Assembly: GCA_907165275.2 (NCBI GenBank)
Contig: OU015660.1
Span: 3,412,501-3,476,500, forward strand
Reading direction: 5' to 3'
From: Zygaena filipendulae
Taxonomy: Eukaryota; Arthropoda; Insecta; Lepidoptera; Zygaenidae
Length of the DNA: 64,000 nucleotides
Positions within the stretch are counted from its first letter, which is position 1. Each line of letters starts with the position of its first letter. Both the position numbers and the translations under genes were made by a program. The notes under the pieces were generated by a model. It saw nothing but the letters and a program-made list of their open reading frames with translations. It had not been told where the DNA came from and did not search any database. Positions 22,983 to 34,454 of the stretch are shown here, piece after piece.

Positions 22983-23707
22983 ATAGTCCGGTCAATTTAG
23001 ACATTCGAAGTTACATAAAGTCCCAACAAGCTGAATTTCAGTGAAATTGTTCAAAACATAATTATAAACAATGTCTAGAAGTTCCCCATCATTCCCGTGT
23101 AAGGAAAAATTTTTATTCAAGGTCAAAGGTCAAAAAATGGGTTTTTCGCGATTTTCAGCAAAACGGTAAGTTTTATCATAAAAGTACCTCAGACAAAAAT
23201 TGTAGATCTTAAAATTATCTATAAAAAATGTATCAATACTTTTTTTCTTACGAGCCACCGTTATTTTATTTTATTTTATTTTATTTTATTTTATTTTGGA
23301 GGAAAACCTTACGGCTAATGTAACAAAAATAATATATAAAATAGCAGACAACAGCCATTCGCGGAATTCACAAATAGATAAAAAGCGTAAAATGAATAAT
23401 GAGTTTTGGACAAAAGTAGTTACAAATATGATTTTTTTTTTAATTTTGGTTATATGATTTGAGAAGCTCAGTCGACAGTATGCGTCTTAATCCTGCAAAC
23501 GATTCAAAAAGTTATAAAAGTTGTTATCGTCATAATATGCACACGTTTCCACGCCACCTATGAGGTAGTGTACTTAGCCCGTTTTTATATGGTGGGGAAC
23601 TTCTAGACATTGTTTATAATTATGTTTTGAACAATTTCACTGAAATTCAGCTTGTTGGGACTTTATGTAACTTCACTCTCATTTTTTGGTCTAAATTGAC
23701 CGGACTA
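22983..23707. mobile_element. Foldback element with about 110-bp inverted arms
   Basis: Left arm from ATAGTCCGGTCAATTTAGAC (22,983) to about 23,090 is repeated inverted at about 23,592-23,707, near identical apart from a 12-bp indel. Both arms share AAGTCCCAACAAGCTGAATT and AACAATGTCTAGAAGTTCCC. The 500-bp loop has no ORF and holds a (TTTTA)n tract. Target duplication is unclear. Confidence 0.85.
23261..23297. repeat. (TTTTA)n microsatellite
   Basis: Seven consecutive TTTTA units within the loop of the foldback element. Confidence 0.95.
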
Positions 23708-24078
23708 TAACTTTGCTTCGTGTTGATAAAAGCACAAATATAATGAACTCTTTCTATAAACTATTTCTCATATTATGTGACAATGCACCATGATAGCGAG
23801 GAGCAATTCAGTAGAGATCTTCTCAAGTAAGCAATTAGACGTTGGCAATCACGAAGGAAATTGCCAATTGACCTCCCAGTTGACATTTCAATTGATCCTT
23901 TACAGTTGACATACTTGGACCTGTATACTTCGATAGGAGAAACAACATAATTATAATCCATAAGTTGTATCAATTTGCCAAATGTTTACTTTTTAAACTT
24001 TCAGGATAAACAAAAAATTACAAAACATAATTAAGCCATACAAATATTATGTACCTTTCACGCCACCATTTTTTTTTT
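23708..24078. other. No gene recognised
   Basis: The minus frame at 23,773-23,973 has no recognisable domain. Confidence 0.35.
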
Positions 24079-24334
24079 TGTATATCAGCGATCAGCGGTT
24101 TAGGCTGTGCGTTGATTCATCAGTCATTCAGGACAAAGCATTTTTCATATATATTTTCGTTCATTTCCGCTGATCGTAGAGACCTGAAACTTAGGGTGTG
24201 TGCTTTGTATGACGTAGGCATCCGATAAGAAAGAATTTTTAAAAATTCAACTCCTACGGGGATGAAAAGGGGTTGCAAAGTTTGTATGGAACAGTTGCGC
24301 GGGAACTTCGAAATTATCGTCGCGGCACAGCTAG
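24079..24334 (+). mobile_element. Helitron-like element, second subfamily
   Basis: Contains GATCAGCGGTTTAGGCTGTG, GTTGATTCATCAGTCATTCA, CGCTGATCGTAGAGACCTGA, CATCCGATAAGAAAGAATTT and GCGGGAACTTCGAAATTATC, with a CGGCACAGCTAG/T end. The opposite-strand copy at 52,099-52,330 shares all of these. Confidence 0.75.
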
Positions 24335-25111
24335 TTTTTATTTATAAAGAAGATGATATCCAACCTATTGTATAATGTATACCATAATGTATACCATATT
24401 CAGCAAATAAATAAATTACTATTATTATTATTACCTACTTAAGTGATGACTTTGTTTATGTTTCAGATTTTAAATATTTTCATAATTATAAGCGATTTTT
24501 ATCTTTTTTGAGAGTAAATTCTTCTTTAAACCTTAAAACCGAATAGACGTTTCGTTAGGAACTTACATTATAGTGGAGAGCGAATCTTTCAACCGCTCTA
24601 CTATTTTTATTAACTTCAATAAATTCAAAAAATCTAAAACATAAAAGTACCTACGTAGACAACACGGTTTAACTCGTAATCAGTTCATATACCTAACCTA
24701 ACATCATTGTGAAACAGTAATGGAACAGCATTACCATTAAACGGTGGACAGACTGGTATAGTTGTTTAATTGCGACAATGATCTTTGCTGGATTTTTTGT
24801 GCCGTAACCGTCGCGTGCCGCGACTCTGATCGATTGACTAACGATAACAAATTCACATATAATATACACTCATGCTTATTTTATTTAGACATATAGAACG
24901 AGACCTCTATAGTAAGTAGTAACCGTTAATTTGTTGTTATTATTTCGACATCGAGTCATATCACGTATCTTTACTGTCTCACCTTTTCGGTATTGTTACT
25001 AAGTAAGTATTTATTGATCCCCGATAGGCGATAACATAAGTTCTGTTCATATCCGGTCACTTATAATTGGTGAACTTTTGCTTTTTGCGCACTAAAGGCT
25101 TATTACTTTAC
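24335..25111. other. No gene recognised
   Basis: AT-rich DNA without supported exons or element ends. Confidence 0.4.
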
Positions 25112-25180
25112 CGTTTCGGTTGCGACTTGACAACTGATGGTAATTTGCTGCTGTGCCGAGTTGTCGACTGCTGAAGACAT
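25112..25180 (-). CDS. Candidate alternative first coding exon (minus)
   Basis: On the minus strand an ATG at 25,180 opens 23 codons (MSSAVDNSAQQQITISCQVA, then TET) that run exactly into a donor, ACG/GTAAAG, at 25,112, ending in phase 0. About 32 nt upstream is AGTCAGTGTG, which fits the arthropod initiator TCAGT. The downstream splice partner is not in the window. The FER-type gene also needs a phase-0 acceptor after its second coding exon, so this could be an alternative start that skips the F-BAR part, as short FER isoforms do in flies and mammals. It could equally be chance. Confidence 0.25.
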
Positions 25181-25380
25181 GTCCTATCTGCTAACGGACA
25201 GCGTGACACACTGACTCTGGTCGCTTTGCATAGGAGAATCCGATAATAGATAACTAACAGATTTGACAGCCTCTCAGGAACCACTCTCATGAGTTATTAG
25301 ATTTCGTAGAATTGTATGAGTAATTTAGAAACGAGTAAATTATTTAAATTAACAATTAACAAAAACATCAAAATTCTATT

Positions 25381-25638
25381 TAATTCGTCAGTTATACATA
25401 GTAAAAAAATATAGACACGTATTTTTTGCTTTTTCGATTTATTGAAAAAATGCTTAGATAAAACGAATTAAAGTTTAGGAGCGAGAGGTCGCGTTGTGAT
25501 TTCATGACTAAGTATAAATAGGTACGTATGACGTCATACGGAATTTCAACTCAATGTATCGCCGTTATTTTTTGGTTACGTAAAAAAGGAAAAATACGTG
25601 TATATACTCAATTTTATTATTAATCTACAAGACGGAAT
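25381..25638. mobile_element. MITE carrying TGACGTCA (copy 2, decayed)
   Basis: Degenerate ends (TAATTCGTCAG... and ...CTACAAGACGGAATA) with the family words ACACGTATTTTTTGCTTTTT, CGAATTAAAGTTTAGG and ATCGCCGTTATTTTTTGG. One TGACGTCA survives (25,529-25,536); the other is mutated. Confidence 0.8.
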
Positions 25639-25663
25639 ACAAATTTAAATTTATTCATCATCA

Positions 25664-25872
25664 TCTATACTAAAAAGGTAAAGTTTATGAGTTTGTGAAG
25701 TGTGAGTTTGTGAAGTGGTAGGGGGTAATCTCTGGATCTACGGAACCGATTTTGAAAATTCTTCTACCAATAGAATACCAGTGTTCCTGAGTGTCATAGG
25801 GTACTTATCTTATCCCGGAATTCCGGCGGGAACTCCGAAATTACCGCGGGTGAAACCGCGGGGAACAGCTAG
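25664..25872 (+). mobile_element. Helitron-like non-autonomous element, well preserved
   Basis: 5' TC (TCTATACTAAAAAGGTAAAG), body with GGTAATCTCTGGATCTACGG and GAACCGATTTTGAAAATTCT, then GAACTCCGAAATTACCGCGG, the perfect terminal hairpin CCGCGGGTGAAACCGCGG and ACAGCTAG before T. The 5' TC, 3' hairpin and CTAG/T end are the Helitron hallmarks. Confidence 0.88.
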
Positions 25873-26879
25873 TCAGGTATCTATAAACACCGTGAAGCGT
25901 ACAGACGGTCAGTGATGTGACTGGTGAGTTGGTGAGTGAAGTGCAACGAACTATTTAGAGCGGTGTGACATCGTCCATTTCTCAGAAGTGATTCTCGGCC
26001 ATGCGTCTGCGCCACACTTTGTAGTTTGTGGTCGAATGTTGTCAACCGTGTACTTTTTTCAACCGGGTACAGTTCTCCAAAAATATTTTGTTCACAAATT
26101 ACTTAAGTAATATGCCAATGGCGTATAAGTAATAACTTTTACCATTGCCTGTTATAGTAATTTTTAAAACTAATCACAAAATGGCATCTTCATGAATTTT
26201 ATTCCGAAAAGACGTTAGTTCACTTGCTTTATAAAATCAAGTTTCGATCGAATCGCCTACAAAGTTCGCAGTTTTATTTTTAATCCAGACGAGACAGCCT
26301 TAGTTCGCCTCCTATTAAAATTCGCCACGTGCTGGTAGGTACATCTGAAAACCAGTCTGTTGCCATTTGATAAAATTGATGATGCAATACTTGCCACGAA
26401 CCTTTGCTCTGAGAAAACTAGTCGTACTTACTACTTATAATATTGAAATTTCGTTAAATTCGGTTTCATATATCTATGATACAATTATAATAATTATTGC
26501 ACAAACCTACATAGGTATCGTTTCGAAATTTAAAGAAACCCGAAACTCGCGATGAGTTTGCACCTTTGCTATACCTATTGTTGCCTTCATTACTATTATT
26601 TCTATGTACATAATAGATAGGTTATGTATTATATTATTATATAGATAAGTATAGATGTGTTTTTTTAGATGTGTTTTAATTAAAGAAAGTAGAAGATCTG
26701 GAGCCTATATGGGTTATATAAAATGTAATGTGACTCTAATTCTAAACTAAAAGGTAAAATTATTGTATTTTTGCCAGCTAATACAGTTAACTATTTTTCG
26801 AATCCTCATCACACAAATAATTTTATTGATAATAATTTTACTATGTGATGGTCAATAGTCATAATATTTTGTATGCCAC
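25873..26879. other. No gene recognised
   Basis: No exon or element end seen in this AT-rich kilobase. Confidence 0.4.
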
Positions 26880-27255
26880 GAACATGGCATATAATCCCTT
26901 TTATAGAACTCCGAACCTCACAAGGATAAAGGAACCCTTATAGAATCGCTTCGTTTTCCATCTGTCGGTCTGTCTGTCAAGAACTTTTATCTCGGGAACT
27001 CGTAAAAAAACGATCATGAAGCAGAATTTCGTTATTCAGGTTTATAATTCGAAGGAACCTGATATCCAGTTAGAACTCACTTCTTTTATTACCTAGCTTG
27101 AATTGTTTTTGGCACAAACTTTTTTGACTTTCTTTCACATTTATGTTTTTGGTGAGACCAGAGACGTGGACACGACCTCATGCGAGCATTTTTTACCACC
27201 TTCAAAACTTTGCTCTCAAATTAGAGGATAATTAGAGGATAGCAATCTATCTACT
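26880..27255. repeat. Probable old retroelement fragment
   Basis: CATCTGTCGGTCTGTCTGTC and AGAACTTTTATCTCGGGAAC are words of common lepidopteran interspersed repeats. Homology is weak and borders cannot be set. Confidence 0.3.
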
Positions 27256-27257
27256 TA

Positions 27258-27390
27258 CAAGCTGTGCCTCGTGGTTTCACCCGCGTGAGTTTCGGAATTC
27301 CCGCAGGTGCTCCCAATTTTCTTTAATACAAACCTCTAAACTTCCACAAATATTTCAAGATCAAAATTAGCCAAATCCCGCGACACCCAG
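27258..27390 (-). mobile_element. Helitron-like fragment
   Basis: AAGCTGTGCCTCGTGG, TTTCACCCGCGTGAGTTTCG and GAATTCCCGCAGG, then CCACAAATATTTCAAGATC as in the 14.1-kb copy. Truncated before the AGCGAGACAAACGAACAG block. Confidence 0.75.
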
Positions 27391-27629
27391 TCCCACCAGC
27401 CAGGATAGCTAACCACTTATTAAACCAACGTAGTCAAACAGTGGGTGCGCAAAGTGCATAGTTGATTAATCGCGCGTACAAATACGAGTACCTACATATA
27501 CAGAAAAGAGGCAGACAAAAATTCTAAAAATCATTGTTTTTAATTCTTGTATACTAATAGGTACTGGAAATGAGCGTCAATGCACTATATCTTTAATGTG
27601 CAGCAGGCTTATTATTATAGTTGCATTTT

Positions 27630-28556
27630 TAACCGACTTCCCAAAAAGGAGGAGGTTGTCAATTCGTCTGAATATTGTTTTTTTTTGTATGTTTATTACG
27701 CGATTAGTCGAAGACGGTTGGACCGATTTGGGAAATTCTTTTTTGTTCGAAAGGGTATACTCCAACTTAGGTCCCATTCCCAACAAGTCGGGATCTGATG
27801 ATGGGATCTTGAAAAATCGAGGGAACTCTTCAAAAAATATAGGCACACCTATTTGGGTATTTTTTAAAGTAAATCTTTCATTTGCTTTCGAAAAGCAAAA
27901 TTTTAAGAAGTGGAACTGATGATGAAGACCACAGATGGTCATCGGAACTACTCACAGGTTCTGATTCATTAACTTTAATGTGTTTTCTAAACAATTTATG
28001 CTCGTCACAATGTTTATGGTGAAGAGGAACTGATGGTGAAGTACCAGGAGAACTCAAAAATTAACGTCCCTGCATCGGGAAAAGCAATATTTTGTGAAAG
28101 GTGATGAGCAGTTGACATTAGGCTATTGTAACTTAGATAAATTACAAACCAACCCACTGAAACCGAGAAATAAACAAAATTTTATCAAAAAAACAAAAAC
28201 ATTGAAAAACAAAACTAAAAAAGCTAAAAATAACAAAAATCAAAATACCGATTTAATCCAAAACATAAAAATGGACGTAATATTATTATTGGTTTGTGCT
28301 ACTACTGATTGGTTTGAAGTCGGTGACAAGCCAAATATGGATTAGATGTGTAGATGGGCTAAGTCCACTCCCGCCACGAGCTCGTCGTGAGAAGAGCAAC
28401 CCAAGTGGGCAGACACAAGCGGGCTTGGCACCGAATTCAAACCAATCAGTAGAAGCACAAACCAATAATAATATTACGTGTATTTTTTTATTTTGGATTA
28501 AATCGGTATTTTGTTATTTTTAGCTTTTTAGTTTTGTGTTTTTGGAAGTCGGTTTT
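27630..28556. mobile_element. Foldback-type repeat with long inner hairpin
   Basis: The outer left end AACCGACTTCCCAAAAAGG and right end TTTGGAAGTCGGTTTTT are roughly inverted. Within it, arms of about 120 bp (28,205-28,330 and 28,425-28,545) are nearly exact inverted copies, sharing AACTAAAAA, TACCGATTTAATCCAAAA and ACGTAATATTATTATTGG. A loop of about 95 bp separates them. The left half resembles a widespread lepidopteran repeat beginning AACCGACTTC. Not protein coding. Confidence 0.75.
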
Positions 28557-29330
28557 TATATTTTTGTTAAAACTTTGTTCTTATATTTATGTATCCTAAT
28601 TAAAGTTGACATTTCAATAACGTATAAAAACAGTTTAATTAACCTTGATATTACTGTTCTTAACTGTTAACCACTTCCCGTCGAACTCAGACATCCGCAA
28701 AGGAAACTTAACGATATCAATAAGTATCAATATTATGCATTCGATAATGACATATTATCTTGACAAGGCATTGATAACGATAAGAGTATACGTTCGTACG
28801 GAAATAGTTTTGACAAATCAAACATACGTATTGGTATGGTAGGTATATTACCTATAAGATTGTTTAAGGGAATTTATTTTTATATGAAGTTGGTAGACTC
28901 GACGTCTCCTGCTTCCTCCAGTTGTGTATATTTCTAGCAAAATAAAATGAGTTAACGGTCATTGAGTAGAGTAACTTTCACTCATCGACGGTTGATTTCA
29001 CTTTCCCGAGACCGGGCGAGGCCTTGCCACTTGCCATTCGTGTAATAAGTCGAGTGACTTGAGAATCGAGATTCGATTCTTACGCAATCAACGATGAGAA
29101 AATAACATATTTTTATACGTAACATAAAATTAGAATTTATGCAACATTATCAAACTGAATATCCTGTTTTTTGAAAGAAAAATAAACGAGCGTGTGATTT
29201 TTAAATGGCAGTCGTTACCATAATATCTAACTGGAACGTTTACTATGACTGCCATCCAAAAACAAGTAAGATTATGATCAATACGAAATATTCATTTTGT
29301 AAGTAAAAACTGTACCTACTTACAAACTGA
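28557..29330. other. No gene recognised
   Basis: AT-rich; the plus frame at 28,645-28,842 has no motif. Confidence 0.4.
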
Positions 29331-29486
29331 CGGCGGCACTCAGAGTCGTTTAAATGATTACTTAATTTTAAATTTAACTTAATTAGTCAAATGCCATTTA
29401 ATATTAATATAATAATTGCGGCAATTTTGTTTTAAAAATCTTTACTTAAAATTAAGTAATAATTAAAACGACTGTGAGTGCGGCCG
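29331..29486. mobile_element. Hairpin MITE (family B, copy 1)
   Basis: Inverted ends CGGCGGCACTCAGAGTCGTT (29,331) and AACGACTGTGAGTGCGGCCG (to 29,486) continue inward through ATTACTTAATTTTAA-type arms. The same family is at 60,902-61,089. Confidence 0.85.
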
Positions 29487-31689
29487 TTAATCATACAATA
29501 TCATAAATTTATTATAATTAAAGCTTCATTTATATTGAACAATACTACTTATAACTATTACTTAACAAATTGTATTGCAAGCAAGTCGTTTGTTGGCATT
29601 ATTTCAAATATTTCACGACGCGAAAAGACATCAATGATTTTCGCAACAGCATTTGTTTCTGGTATCAAAATCTTCGACGTTTATGCTAATATGCTATTGA
29701 ATACTCTAAATGCGAAAGATACTTTTCATCTCGGCAAAACGCACACTTTCGTTTAGAGAGAAAAGAAGAAGAGAAGAGAGAATATCGAAAATCGAAATGC
29801 ATGCGGGTAAAACCGTGGGTCACAACTACCTACGTTATTTCTGTGTCATCGTCGATCAATCGCAAACAAATTACTCAGGTACCTGTATTAATTTTGCCTA
29901 TTTTTGCTTAAAAAACTAGGGCAAATATAAGACAGCCAAAGTCATTGTTTATAACTTGGTTCTATGCAATTTTGATATCTGCAATAGGTATTTAATTTTC
30001 GTTATTATACGTATATCCAAAGAATATCTACCCACTGAACTTTGAAAATATTGATATTCACCTGTAACTTTATTTGTTATATATACAGTTTATAGTTGGA
30101 GTTATTGTCTAAAAATAATTGAATTTATCTAATTAAACCTTTCATTGTTTAATTAAATAAAACACCTGTCGTGTTGAAATCTTATGTTAAAAATGGATAA
30201 TAGATTTGTTTTCCGTTGAGGACGGGACGCGAACGGAGTTAGCACGTTTGTTCGCGATTCTTAGTTTGGCCTAGTTAATAATGTTTATGTTAGCTTAGCA
30301 ACAGAAACAAACGGAATTCAATCCGCGACAAGTAAAATGTGTGCTAACTAACCAGGTCACGCCGCGTCCGGTCGGCGTCGCGTCGGGGAATCGATTCGAG
30401 ATGCTATCGACAGCAGATCTACAGTGAATAATTATGTAGTTGGGACAAACTTTGAGAAAAGAAAGAATAGCTGTAAATTCCTCAGGACAGTGAAGATAAT
30501 AAAAACGGTAGTTTTTTTTGCCGTAAAGTTAACTCGAGTCTAGTCTTCTTAAAAACTTTCGTAGCATGGCGAATAAGAGTTGTGGACATGTGATTTTGTT
30601 TGATACAGAAACACTGTAATTCCCCTACGCTATAGTATTAATCAAGAAGCTTAGCGTTGTAATAAATAAGCTAATCACACCTTTTTAAGCTATTCGATCA
30701 AATTTTGTCATGCTACAAGTGTGTATTTGTAGTATCTAATAGTAATGTGAGAAAATCCTACATATTTTAAGGGAACAAAACAAGTCAATTATAATTCCAT
30801 TTGGACAATTTAATTTGGCCGGTCATGTTATAATGTAGGTACAAATTGCTGTGCGTGAAGCAAAAGCGTGTTTTGCATCTGCCAGAACTACGCCACCGGC
30901 ACACCGCCAGGCCCCAATGTATGGCAAGTGGCAACTGACGCAGTGCCGCCCCGACAAACTTGGAAACATTTAGACGAGCATAATGTATGCAAAGCCGAAA
31001 GTCAGCGGAATCATAGCAAGGTATGAAAGATATCCGTCTAATTCTCTCACAATAATGGTCAAAGGTGAAGGTGAAATCAGTAGCTGCCCTTTATTACTTC
31101 TGTGAATAAAGGGGGATATAGAACTCTTTCATCACAGACCACGGACGATAAGTAGATATATCAGTCTTCACTCTTCCAAGAGTCTTTCACACTACAACTC
31201 TCATACGACTGTGAGTTATAGTTTTTATGTTAAATAAAGTAACTGTTACAAGATGTTGCATGCGTCTGCATGCAACATCTCATCATTGGGCGAATTTGAG
31301 CTTAGGTCGCCGTATGTACTTAGTACAATCGCTACTCACGAGCCGGTCACCTATCAAGATCTGTCATTGGAAAATTAAGAGAACAAACTTAGACTTGATA
31401 GTGTACTGTGGTACTTACTACCTATCCACTACGAATAGTGTTTATTAATACGAGGCTAGAATCCTTCAGGGCCCGAGTAGTTAACGGGCCCTGAACTTCC
31501 TTGTTTCGTGATAATTCTTATAAACTTTCTAATGCGGTACGAGTAGTCTACAAACAAATCCACATTAGTGAAACCTTTTAGTTTTAGAAAAGAACTTGGC
31601 ACGAAGCCCAATCAGTCTAAAGTCTAAACCGTGTCTTCAATAGATTCAACGGCGGGTGTTTAAATGCAATGTAGTTAATATATCTTTAA
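29487..31689. other. No gene recognised; perfect 13-bp hairpin at 31,251-31,280
   Basis: About 2.2 kb without a supported exon. AGATGTTGCATGC (31,251-31,263) is repeated exactly inverted at 31,268-31,280 across a 4-base loop. A GC-richer patch at 30,355-30,420 is not framed as an exon. Confidence 0.4.
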
Positions 31690-31835
31690 CTAGCTGACCC
31701 ACGCGGTTTCACCCGCGGTTATTTCGGAATTACCATTCGAATTCCGGGATAAAAAGTAGGTAGTCCATGTCACTCAGGATCACTGTAGTTTCCTATAAGA
31801 ATTTTCAAAATCGGTTCAGTAGATCCAGAGATAGC
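31690..31835 (-). mobile_element. Helitron-like fragment
   Basis: CTAGCTGACCCACGCGG, TTTCACCCGCGGTTATTTCG, CATGTCACTCAGGATCACTG and AATCGGTTCAGTAGATCCAG: the family in reverse, cut by the next copy at 31,836. Confidence 0.8.
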
Positions 31836-32046
31836 TGTTCCCCCTTGGTTTTACCTGCGGGAAATTCGCAGTTCCCGCGGGAATTCCGGATACATATCAA
31901 TATAGCCTCTGTTACTCATGGATAATGTAGCATTCTAATGGTGAAAGAATTTTTGAAATCGGTCCAGTAGTTTTTGAGTTAAATCGTAACAAAAAAACAA
32001 ACAAACAAAAAATCAAATCTTTCCTCTTTATAATATTAGTAAAGAT
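31836..32046 (-). mobile_element. Helitron-like copy abutting the previous one
   Basis: TAGCTGTTCCCCCTTGG, TTCCCGCGGGAATTCCGG, GGTGAAAGAATTTTTGAAAT and CGGTCCAGTAGTTTTTGAGT, ending TCTTTCCTCTTTATAATATT then AGTA. Direct abutment with 31,690-31,835 shows one inserted at or into the other. Confidence 0.8.
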
Positions 32047-32249
32047 AACACACGAAGGCACTGAACAGATTTCACAGACCTTTGAAAACGAGACCTTTCT
32101 TGAGCCCTATGAGCCTGCTTGATAGTTTTTGGAACGGATGTCAAGTAGCGGTAGTTTTACAAGTAGGACAAATCAGTTTTTAAAAATAATATTACATTAA
32201 GTATCTCAGTGATTGGTATAAAGTGGATCCAGCTTTTCATTTATTCTAT

Positions 32250-32425
32250 ACTAGCTGCTGTAAGGTTTTTATACAACAACTTTTTTTCCCGACATCCGAT
32301 TTCAATGAAACAAAGCTCCAGGCTAAGCTTAATCTACCTGTAAAAACCGCATGACAATCGGTTCAGTAGATGCGGAGAATATCGCGAACAGACAGACAGA
32401 AAAGAATTATAAAACCTTTTTTTGG
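32250..32425 (-). mobile_element. Helitron-like divergent fragment
   Basis: ACTAGCTGCTGTAAGG, CAATCGGTTCAGTAGATGCG and GAACAGACAGACAGAAAAG resemble the family body, but the GC-rich hairpin is gone. Confidence 0.45.
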
Positions 32426-32530
32426 GCTTGGTTACTCCTCTTTTATCACCCCTCTCAATTTCTCAATTTTAGGTAAAAATATTCAATGTACAGAATCGCG
32501 GATTTAACTCTTTTATTGTATACTTAGAAG

Positions 32531-32729
32531 TACTAATATTATAAAGAGCTAAGTGAGTTGTGAGTTTGTGATGTTGTAGGGGTAATCTCTGGATCTACTG
32601 AACCGATTTTTAAAATTCTTTCACTCATAGGAAGCTACCGTGATCCTGAGTGACATAGGGTACTTTTTATCCCGGAATTTCCGCGGGAACTCCGAAATTA
32701 CCGCGGGTGAAACCGCGGGGGACAGCTAG
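32531..32729 (+). mobile_element. Helitron-like non-autonomous element, well preserved
   Basis: TACTAATATTATAAAGAGCT start, GGTAATCTCTGGATCTACTG, CCGGAATTTCCGCGGGAACT, a perfect CCGCGGGTGAAACCGCGG hairpin and GACAGCTAG/T. Very similar to 25,664-25,872. Confidence 0.88.
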
Positions 32730-33237
32730 TTGGATATAAAATTGTAGGTACTACCTACCTACTCACTGAGTATACGTCATCACAGTTAGATTTTAATATT
32801 CTTATTTATTATGTGAGTTTTGGAATAATGTAGTAGGTAGGTACCTACCTAATTATTAATAATACATGTCAAGACCGATTTTCCTCAAGTGAGTGAATCC
32901 TATACTCACTTGAATTTCGGAATTCCCATTTTGGAACTATATTCCTTATCCCACTTCGCATTTACTACCCGGACTTTATGAACGACAAATTTATCAACTC
33001 GTATTAGTTTGGTAATGGTTACACGATATTTTACGCCATGAAATATTATAATGTCGTAATTCCATCCATTAAGACTGAATATAATATAGCGGTAATCATA
33101 GAGACATTACACCTAGACTGTAGAGCGATAGTTTCAGTCAAAATATTGTTCGAAATTTAAGCGCAAAACAAATGCGAGTAGAATACCATGCTTATTGCTT
33201 GCCAATAACAAAAATAATATTTGTTAATCTATATTCT

Positions 33238-33521
33238 ATACTAATATTATAAAGCTAAAGAGTTTGTTTATTGGGTTGAACGCGTTAATCTCAGGAACTA
33301 CTAGATCGAATTGAAAAAAATATTTTTGAGTTGGACAGCGAGGAAGGCTAGGCTTATAACATCACGGCAGGTACAACCAATAGGAGTGGAGCAGCAATTA
33401 AAAATGTTGCAAAAACGGAAAAAGTATTCATTTGGAAGCTTCCATTGCGTACGCGGTTAGCTGTGGAATAGTTTTTAGTACCCTAAGTTTTTTCTTCAAA
33501 TTAACACGGGTGAAACCTAGT
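33238..33521 (+). mobile_element. Helitron-like element, third subfamily
   Basis: TCTATACTAATATTATAAAG start, GTTAATCTCAGGAACTACTA and TCGAATTGAAAAA, ending TTAACACGGGTGAAACCTAG. It shares its left half with 53,455-53,658. Confidence 0.7.
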
Positions 33522-34454
33522 CAACATGGCTCCAACCGAGTGTTCCACCGTCGTTCCACACTCACGCATTTTTTTTTTACAGCACACTACAAAATATAAT
33601 AAAGAATACGTTTTAAATAAACTACATCAAACATCTACATATTTATCGTTCGTTGTCCATGTAGGTATAAAACAAACGCCTAGGTATCACGTAAACAAGT
33701 CATAAAACCGTTGGTTAAATCTAATCTCGGCATTATTGTTGAAACCAGGTTCATGTTTTTTATTAGGTAACCCAGTCAGTCGTTACAAACTCAGTCTAGG
33801 CAACAAAAAAAAATTTCGGCCTCATAACTTTTGTTAGAGTGAGCGTTGCAAAACTAAAGCTTCAGAAAATACTTGTGAAATAAGGGGCCTTTTTTTCCTT
33901 GAAACTTAGCAAAACAGACTTTTTGACTGGCCTAGATAACTAAGCAGTTGTTTGCCCTTATCAAACTTATTGCTCTCCTAAAAAGGTACCTAAACAAACT
34001 GTAACCAGACGCACACTTCGAGCGATAAAGGTACCAACGTAGAAACACATTCGTCATCGATTTCAATTTTATACGATTTTAGAAATCTACGACTACGGCC
34101 TAGGTCACCTAACATACCGGTCTATACCTACAGATATGAAGATAACAGCGATGTAAAATTAACGGTTTATTGACTTTATTTTTTAAACAAAGGAAATATG
34201 AAGTAAGTATATTTAGTTAATTTTGCCTGTAGTTATTGGTATTAGAGCATCTCGGAAAGAATGAAATGATAAGAGAAATATTCTTCTTGGGTTATAGAGC
34301 TACTTGGGGACAACTTCCAGTATTATTCTGCTTTTGCACTGGTCTTTTACACGACACAAGATTAAATATACATAAATATTGTTCTTTAAAATATTTCGTT
34401 CGTTCTTATTGCTCGATCTCCATATTGCTCTAATGTTATTCTGACAACACTTAC
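33522..34454. other. Intron sequence of the FER-type gene, nothing else seen
   Basis: Lies just downstream (minus strand) of the second coding exon. No further exon or element end recognised. Confidence 0.45.

Noticed and set aside
28094..28345. 83-codon plus ORF
   Set aside because: Lysine/asparagine-rich translation of the left hairpin arm; not a gene.
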